From Apostichopus japonicus (Eukaryota; Echinodermata; Holothuroidea; Aspidochirotida; Stichopodidae), in assembly GCF_037975245.1 (NCBI RefSeq), contig NC_092569.1, positions 16,104,001-16,168,000 of the forward strand: a DNA stretch of 64,000 nt, read 5' to 3'. Position numbers and translations under genes: made by a program. Below the pieces are notes generated by a model, which was not told the DNA's origin, did no database searches, and was given only the letters and a program-made list of their open reading frames with translations. How positions within the stretch are numbered: position 1 is the first letter of the stretch; each line of letters begins with the position of its first letter. Shown piece by piece: positions 58,001-64,000 of this stretch.

Positions 58001-60152
58001 AAACATTTCTATAATAGTGGGTATCCTGAGTAGATATTCACAATGGCTAAAATCGTTGCTTAGCTTATTTACACAATAAAACAAGTCGAAACAAGTTTAT
58101 TCTTTTTCTTTCTACTTTTGATCTGCTTTAGTCTTAAATGTAATTAACGAAATATAAATGTGACATTTGAAATTATTGGATCTTATTTTATTGATATATG
58201 GAAAATAATCGTTTGAATATTTCCAGCAACTTAAGTTTTTTTTTTTCATTTATTAGTATTTTTTCTTTATGTAAGACGCCATTTAATCATTTAATCTAAC
58301 TTAACTGATCCGTTAAAAAGAAAGTGTTAAGTTTTATCGATTGCTTTAAATAGTTACTAATATTAATTCAATGCATTAAGTTACCATGTATCTAGCAAGT
58401 CACCTTAACCCATGTATTTTTTTAAATATATATTTGATTCGCCGAAAATGGATATTGAAAATATGTTTGTACTATAAGATTGATGTACTAGCTTGGAAGC
58501 AAGTTAAAGATGGATTAAATAAAAATTTCAAATAATCTTTGATTATTTAGGTAAGTTAGATTAAATGGTTAGATGTTGTCTTAAATAAAAAAAAAATACT
58601 CATAAATCATAAACACTTGAGTTGCGGGAAAGATTCAAACGATTATCTTCTTTATATCAAGAAAGTAAGATCCAATAATTTCAAATTTTAAAAATATATT
58701 CCGTTAATTACATTTAAGACTAAAGCAGATCTAAAGTAGTCATCAAAAGAATAAAGTTGTTTTGACTTGTTTTATTGTGTAAATAAACAAAGCAACGACT
58801 TTGGCATTTGTGAATAGCTCCTAAGTATACCAAGTATTATAAAAATGTATTTATTCTACCGCAAGACTCATTGTTTATATCAATCCACATTGTAGTTTTT
58901 TCGCTCCTGTGTTTTGAGCACGTTTCTTCCTTGACATCTCATCAAGGAAATCTGGATAGAATTTCTTTTCACAGCAGTTTAAAAGTTAAAAAGGAAACAT
59001 CTCGACTTAATTTCATCAAGTTTAAACATGTCTGGCTAAAGTCCGCCGTAATACTACAAATTAATATCAAAATATCAACATAGCAAATAAACTATAACAA
59101 CTATCGATAACAAGAAACATGAAACTAATTATCATATGTAAGGATGTAACTGTAGATTCCTTAACGGCATATATATTTGACATTTGAAATTATTGGATCT
59201 TATTTTCTTAATATATAGAAGATAATCGTTGAATCTTTCCCGCAACTCAAGTGTTTATGATTTATGAGTATTTTTTTTTATTTAAGACAAAATCTAACCA
59301 TTTAATCTAACTTACCTAATCCGTAAAATAAGAAAGTTTTAAGTTTTATAAAAGGCTTCAAATATTTACTGTTATTGTTCGAATGCATTAAGTGATTGGT
59401 ATTGCACTGTATCATGTATCTAGCAAGTCACCCTCCTTCATGTAATTTTGAAAATTATATTTAAATTGCCGAAAATGGTTATTGGAACTATGTTTGTACT
59501 ATAGGATTGATGTACTAGCTTGGAAGCAAGTTAAAAATGGCTAAAAGAAAAAAAAAATTAATTCTTTGTTAAAGAATCCACAGTTATATCCTTACATATC
59601 ATAATTAGTTTCATGTTTTATGTTATCGATGGTTGTGATAGTTTATTTGCTATGTTGTACGATCTATTTAAATACCCGTTTGAAACGTAATCGTTTCCAC
59701 GATTTATCAGCAAGTCATTGTCAATTTTAAATTGATTACTGTATTCGTTGTTTTTAGAAAAGAACTGATATTTAGACCCCTTTTCAAACCTATCCATGTT
59801 AATGATATGGTGTAATTAAACTTATTATATTTTATTGTGCACATGAGGTAGCTCACAATGAGCATTCTTTATTTTATTGTTAATAAGTAGATTAAGTACA
59901 ATAATATCAATATGTTAAAAACAGACAAATACACCAATGGAACACCGACAATAATCTCAAACAGCATGGTAAAGAGAAACTTTAAATCATATTTAGTTTC
60001 AAAAATACTGAGTTAGAAAATCATTGATCACAATTAAATGTTCAACTTCAACTTGAATTTGATAAAAGATAAAAGAAACTTACGTTTTCTGCCTGAAAAG
60101 CTGGAAGTTGAGAGAAGAGTCCCCCCAAAAAAAATGTTAGGATGAACTGCAT
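52088..60152 (-). CDS. Secreted fibrinogen-related protein, cut short by an in-frame stop
   Basis: Five coding exons: 60152-60084, 55258-55213, 54499-54327, 53751-53481 and 52215-52088 (stop), giving 228 residues. The first exon is a signal peptide (MQFILTFFLGGLFSQLPAFQ). A short basic linker (GRENSGRNKRTTG) leads into a fibrinogen C-terminal domain: [62 protein letters not shown], a DRDNDLD calcium loop and HGGWWYK. Family members are usually secreted lectins or immune and matrix proteins that bind acetylated sugars; a sea cucumber fibrinogen-like protein A is a known relative by type. The reading frame meets TAA at 52090-52088, just after GGWWYKRSY. The cysteines expected before and after GGWWYK (NCA..., K.C) are absent (NLAQRN and KRSY). 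It may be a decaying allele or pseudogene, or a truncated product. Confidence 0.85.
52502..52650 (+). mobile_element. SINE family 1 body, tRNA head missing
   Basis: Matches the body of the element at 11848-12100 nearly base for base, from GAGTTGTTGACAATTGACAA through the CTTCGG hairpin and CCTGCTTGCAGG to GGATCTAAA, then (CATA)n. The upstream tRNA-like part is absent. It lies in the last intron of the fibrinogen-like gene. Confidence 0.8.
52900..53265. mobile_element. 366-bp MITE with about 22-bp inverted ends
   Basis: Ends TTAAGTCCGCAAGGGCGATT and (complement) TTAAGAACGCAAGGGCGATT. The interior has several TTCTTAA/TTAAGAA motifs and CG-rich patches, with no coding capacity. In the last intron of the fibrinogen-like gene. 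Confidence 0.6.
56810..59660. repeat. Cluster of direct and inverted copies of one repeat
   Basis: Intron 1 of the fibrinogen-like gene (55259-60083) holds a diverged copy at 56810-57330, a copy at 57801-58520, an inverted copy at 58548-59036 and a further direct partial copy at 59165-59555. Shared words are CTAATTGATTTGACATTTG-like TGACATTTGAAATTATTGGA, GATGTACTAGCTTGGAAGCA and CTTTAGTCTTAAATGTAATT. The pair 57801-58313 and 58548-59036 forms a giant hairpin with about 500-base arms and a loop of about 235 bases. Confidence 0.85.
59076..59657. mobile_element. Possible 580-bp element with about 85-bp inverted ends
   Basis: AACATAGCAAATAAACTATA...GTAAGGATGTAACTGTAGAT at 59076-59157 is the complement of 59575-59657, with few changes. 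It encloses the partial repeat copy at 59165-59555. Flanking duplications were not clear. Confidence 0.6.
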
Positions 60153-63100
60153 CTTGACGATTTTTTTCTGGTCTTGACGATCACAAATCTCAAGAAGGAA
60201 TGAAGTAAACTTTCTGGCAGCGAACCAGTTCAACCCCTTTATGAGCATACCCTGTGTAATATGACGTGGTTCTTGACACGTGTCACCGAAGAGCTGATTA
60301 ACCATTCACATTTATACTATTTGTTATAACCTGGATGATCACGTAAATAATAACACAAGCTAACAGTTTTTCTATTATCCTTTAAATAGTAAAAGTTATG
60401 ATTATTACTATTAGTCCATTTTTATAGCTATAATTGTATAGACGTAATGCGATGTTGCTTAAAATCGTCACATCAGTTATATGCAATCTCAAACCAATTC
60501 AGAATATCTCTTTCGATAACACAAGTTATACCGCATTTATATTACATTTAGCTTTTTAACCTTTCACCTGTAAGTACCTCCGTTAGTTTGAATCCTAACG
60601 TACTACTTTCAATTAACTGAATATCGACTCCTGTAGCTTACTATCAAAAGTTAAATGATGTTAAGGAAACTGATGTAACAGCCCCTTAAGCAGTGCCAAA
60701 AATTCAAATATATATTTACAATCAAGAGGATACCATTTAACAGTATCAAAACTCCATATCTAGGGAAACACGAGTTATTTTTATATGAAATCCCACCCAC
60801 GATCTCTGCAAGTTGCCATGTGTTTGTGAAATTACCCAGGATGCAACCTTTGCATGACGTCACAGATCTCACCTCGGTAGAGTTAGACTTGCCGCTATGC
60901 AGATACTCTTGTAGTACCGCTGCACACAAAACAACGCTCGCGTACGGTATATGCTGAAAACAGGAAGTGATTATTTCCATAACAACTCCCTGCTGAAACT
61001 AGTAAACTATCACGGATTTTCAAGTTAATGCAATCCAGAAATCTAAAGAATAATAACTTAAGTCACCATGTAGCCATCTTGCGTTCGATTTTGAGTAATG
61101 TATACAGACGACATGTAGCCTAGGCCTAAATAGTGTATCGTCCATTATCCACAATCGTAGTTCAGGTAACAAGTATCGTTACTATATAACTTAGTCAAAG
61201 TAACACTACTCGACATACTGTGACTGTGAGCATCACTTCGTCGATGAAAGTATCATTCATTCGAGCAATTCAACATGACTGAGGCCAACATTATCCCAGA
61301 TGACTATTGCGTAGAACTTACTCCACCATCCCGACATAAGATGCGACAAAAAAATTGCAATTTCAGAAGAAAGTGATTGAGCCGTAGTTGAAAATTCGGA
61401 AACAATGACAATCACTGTTCGTCTGTGTTGACAGTCATCATGCATAATACCAATTTACGCAAATTTATTTATAAACAACATTTAGCGTACGTATGCATTT
61501 ATCATTCAAAAGTGGTTAAATATTTTATATTGAATTAAATTTTGAAGGTGTTTTACATATTTTAAATGAATATTCTAAAGTCTAACAAGTTGTGTAAAAG
61601 CTAATTTAATTAATAGTTGGCAACGCATTTTCAGGGACTTTTTAGGTGCATTATGACGTTCCTCTCCTCCAATATGGAGGATAAGGGAGGATAATGGCGG
61701 ATAAGGGCGGGTAACGGCTGGGAATCTATTTTTTTTTTATTCAATGAAGTCGTAAAGGAATAACATGATAAAGGTCATTATTGTTGGCGTAAATATATAT
61801 ACTAAAAGTATGTGAAGAGTCAATCAGGCAGTATTGCTTCCCAATAAGGTTAGTTTATACGAGAAGGATTTATGTTTTTTTTTTTATAGTGTCTTTGTGA
61901 AGTTACCCTTACTGGGCCAAATGTTACAAAGGAAATGGAAGGGAGTTCTTTTAATGAATGTAATTTATGACGTAGAACGACGTCAATCATATTATACATT
62001 GTACAGTGTGTGTACAGTAAACCTCTGATCATCGATGAGAATATGGCAGCAGTGATCGAATGGTTTCATTTATATCTTTCAGTTGGTCTTATTTAACAGT
62101 GTCCTTGAAGTTCATGCCGACACCGACTTTCTTTTTATCTTTTTATTTGTGTAATCGTGATATCGACTTGTGTGGGCTATTGCCCTATATGACCGCTGAG
62201 AATGGTTTTATTAATTGTTGACTGTCACAAAGACATAAATACACGTGGTCTGAGCATTCAGTGGTTGTAGAAGACGGGTGTAGTACTGCGTAGAAAGAGA
62301 AGCAATGTGATAGCCAGAGCAGATTACGTCAACAGGAAAGATAAAGGAAATCATCCCCTGTAACATGATATGCTAGACAACAAGAATTATACAGATAAAC
62401 AGATCAAGCCCATAAACAGATCAAGCTCAGGAGTTTTAAATTTTAAATTATATGCAGTCGTTCTCTGTTTGAGAAAAAAACAATTTAATGTCTTTGAAGG
62501 TACCTTTACAGGTTATCAGTGCTGAATTATTCCAATAACATTAGCAGGGTGTGTTTTGGTTGGCTATGTATGTATTCAGTAAAATTAATGGTTACATTTA
62601 TTTATTTCAGTTGGTCTTACTAAACAGGTGCCTTGAAGTTAATGCCGACACTGACTTTCTTTTCATCTTTATTTGTGTAATCGTGATATCGACTTGTGTC
62701 GGCTATTGTCCTATATGAAAGATAAAGGAAATCATCCCCTGTAAAATGATATCTAGCCAACAAGAATTATACAGATAAACAGATCAAGTCCATGTAGGAG
62801 TTAGCAGTTTTAAGTTTTGTTTGGTCGTCCTCTGTTTAAGAAAAACCAGTTTAGTGTCTTTCAAGTTACCTTTACAGTTAATCAGTGCTGAAATATTACA
62901 ATAACATTAGCAGAATTTGTTTTGGATAGCTATGTATGTATTCAGTAAAATTATAGAATTTGATGACAATTTTTCAGCCTCATAAGAATACTTTTCTTTT
63001 CTGTTTTTTGAGACAGACTTTAGTAAGTAATAATAATAAATACATATTGGATATACTTCATCCTTTATTTGTGTGTGCAGCATGTCAATACATACATACA

Positions 63101-64000
63101 GTAACATATGAAGAAAGGAAAAGCATACATTTCGTGGTGGAGGGAGAAGGGGTTGGGGTTGCAGGGGGAGGGGAATGGGCGAATGTTATCTGTAATCAAT
63201 GATCACTTTTGCTCGATCTCTTCGAATCGGCCAAAATTGTAAGAAAAGTTTGTATTTGTTTTTTATTTATAATGGAATGCATAACGGGCCTGTAATAAGC
63301 TATTCGAGTCATCAAATTGTTTGATATTAAAAACGCAGTAGCTGACTAATCCCATTCACTTTCAAACACAGATGAAAAAGTTGGAAATTTGCAATACATT
63401 CATATTGGAGTTTTTTTACGCATTCAATAGCACTGTGGAAAAGTTTCTTTGAGATTTCCTTATTTTATAATGAGTTACTTGCGTTCATTAGGTGAGCAGC
63501 AATAGAAAATAAAAGTACCGTAGTATCTATATCAAGGTTAGAACTGCATTTACATGTATGTCCATTGATTCTGTAATGGTTTATTGATTGAAACAGACAT
63601 GACACGCAAAGTGTGAAGGCATTCTGGCGTATGAAGACATGTAATTTTATTGGTAATTGTAATGTTGCCAACGTAATGCACATCAACAACAGCGATTAAG
63701 ACATGGTTTGAAATTATTATTAAATGTAATACACAAATTTAATTATATGAAAGTAAATCAATTGGCAAATTACGGAAAGCAGTCGTGTTGCGGCGCATGT
63801 TAAGCAATGAATGGTTCAAACCCTTTGGTGAGATGAATTACTTTCAATAGTATCGTTTTAAGCTGAAAACTAAGCTACTTTTTTTTTATAAATCAAAGAA
63901 TGAAAAATTTAGACGCCAAGGGGTTCATTCTGATACACATTTATACAATAAATAAATACAATTAGTGCTTAATGCCAGTTTTTGCTAACAAATATTTCGT
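60153..64000. other. Intergenic upstream of the fibrinogen-like gene
   Basis: No exon with recognisable motifs. The promoter of the fibrinogen-like gene should lie just right of 60152. A 109-codon open frame at 60651-60980 (minus) has hydrophobic parts but no family resemblance or supporting exon. A roughly 350-bp direct duplication lies at 62080-62950. The last kilobase is plain AT-rich sequence. Confidence 0.55.
62080..62950. repeat. Direct duplication, copies at 62080-62590 and 62608-62950
   Basis: Shared blocks in order: TTTCAGTTGGTCTTA, GTGTAATCGTGATATCGACT, GATAAAGGAAATCATCCCCT, ACAAGAATTATACAGATAAA, CAGTGCTGAA and GGCTATGTATGTATTCAGTA. The first copy has an extra roughly 150-base segment in its middle. 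Confidence 0.8.

Noticed and set aside
60651-60980. 109-codon frame on the minus strand with hydrophobic C-terminus
   Set aside because: No family motif, no matching exons, and composition similar to surrounding non-coding sequence.

Overview
The window looks like nuclear DNA of a marine invertebrate. The genes are split into many small exons with GT/AG borders, the sequence is AT-rich, and the introns are full of microsatellites, minisatellites, SINEs and short inverted-repeat elements. An echinoderm, probably a sea cucumber, is my best guess. It rests on gene content (a secreted single fibrinogen-domain protein, arrays of thrombospondin type-1 repeats, invertebrate annexins) and is inference. 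Nothing prokaryotic was seen: no operons, CRISPR arrays or prophage.

Five genes can be assembled by joining exons with matching phases. (1) 395-4561, minus strand: 5' part of a tyrosine-kinase gene. It has a low-complexity Ser/Arg-rich N-terminus, a family of short LxxAMxxK repeats, and the first kinase exon; the rest lies left of base 1. (2) 5900-14103, minus: a complete 451-residue type I membrane protein with signal peptide, five TSP1 domains, one transmembrane helix and a short basic tail. It sits directly upstream of gene 1 on the same strand, and an internal splice donor in its last exon could join the two in frame into one receptor kinase. (3) 16821-27718, minus: annexin A, 13 coding exons, 338 residues. 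(4) 34465-47793, plus: annexin B, 12 coding exons, 316 residues. The annexins are head-to-head paralogues with the same exon sizes and phases over all four repeats. (5) 51965-60152, minus: a secreted fibrinogen-related protein whose last exon carries an in-frame stop and has lost both cysteines of the C-terminal disulfide.

No gene was recognised in 14.1-16.8, 27.7-34.4, 47.8-51.9 or 60.2-64.0 kb. The most unusual non-genic items are an inverted pair of repeats whose head matches the 5' end of U2 snRNA (33.2 and 36.1 kb); a 1002-bp element with 59-bp perfect terminal inverted repeats and a 9-bp target duplication (48.8-49.8 kb); a minisatellite grown from an annexin exon edge and its splice donor (22.0-22.8 kb); and a large inverted-repeat array in intron 1 of the fibrinogen-like gene (56.8-59.7 kb).

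All gene models were read by eye from frame, splice sites and family motifs. No transcript or database comparison was possible.
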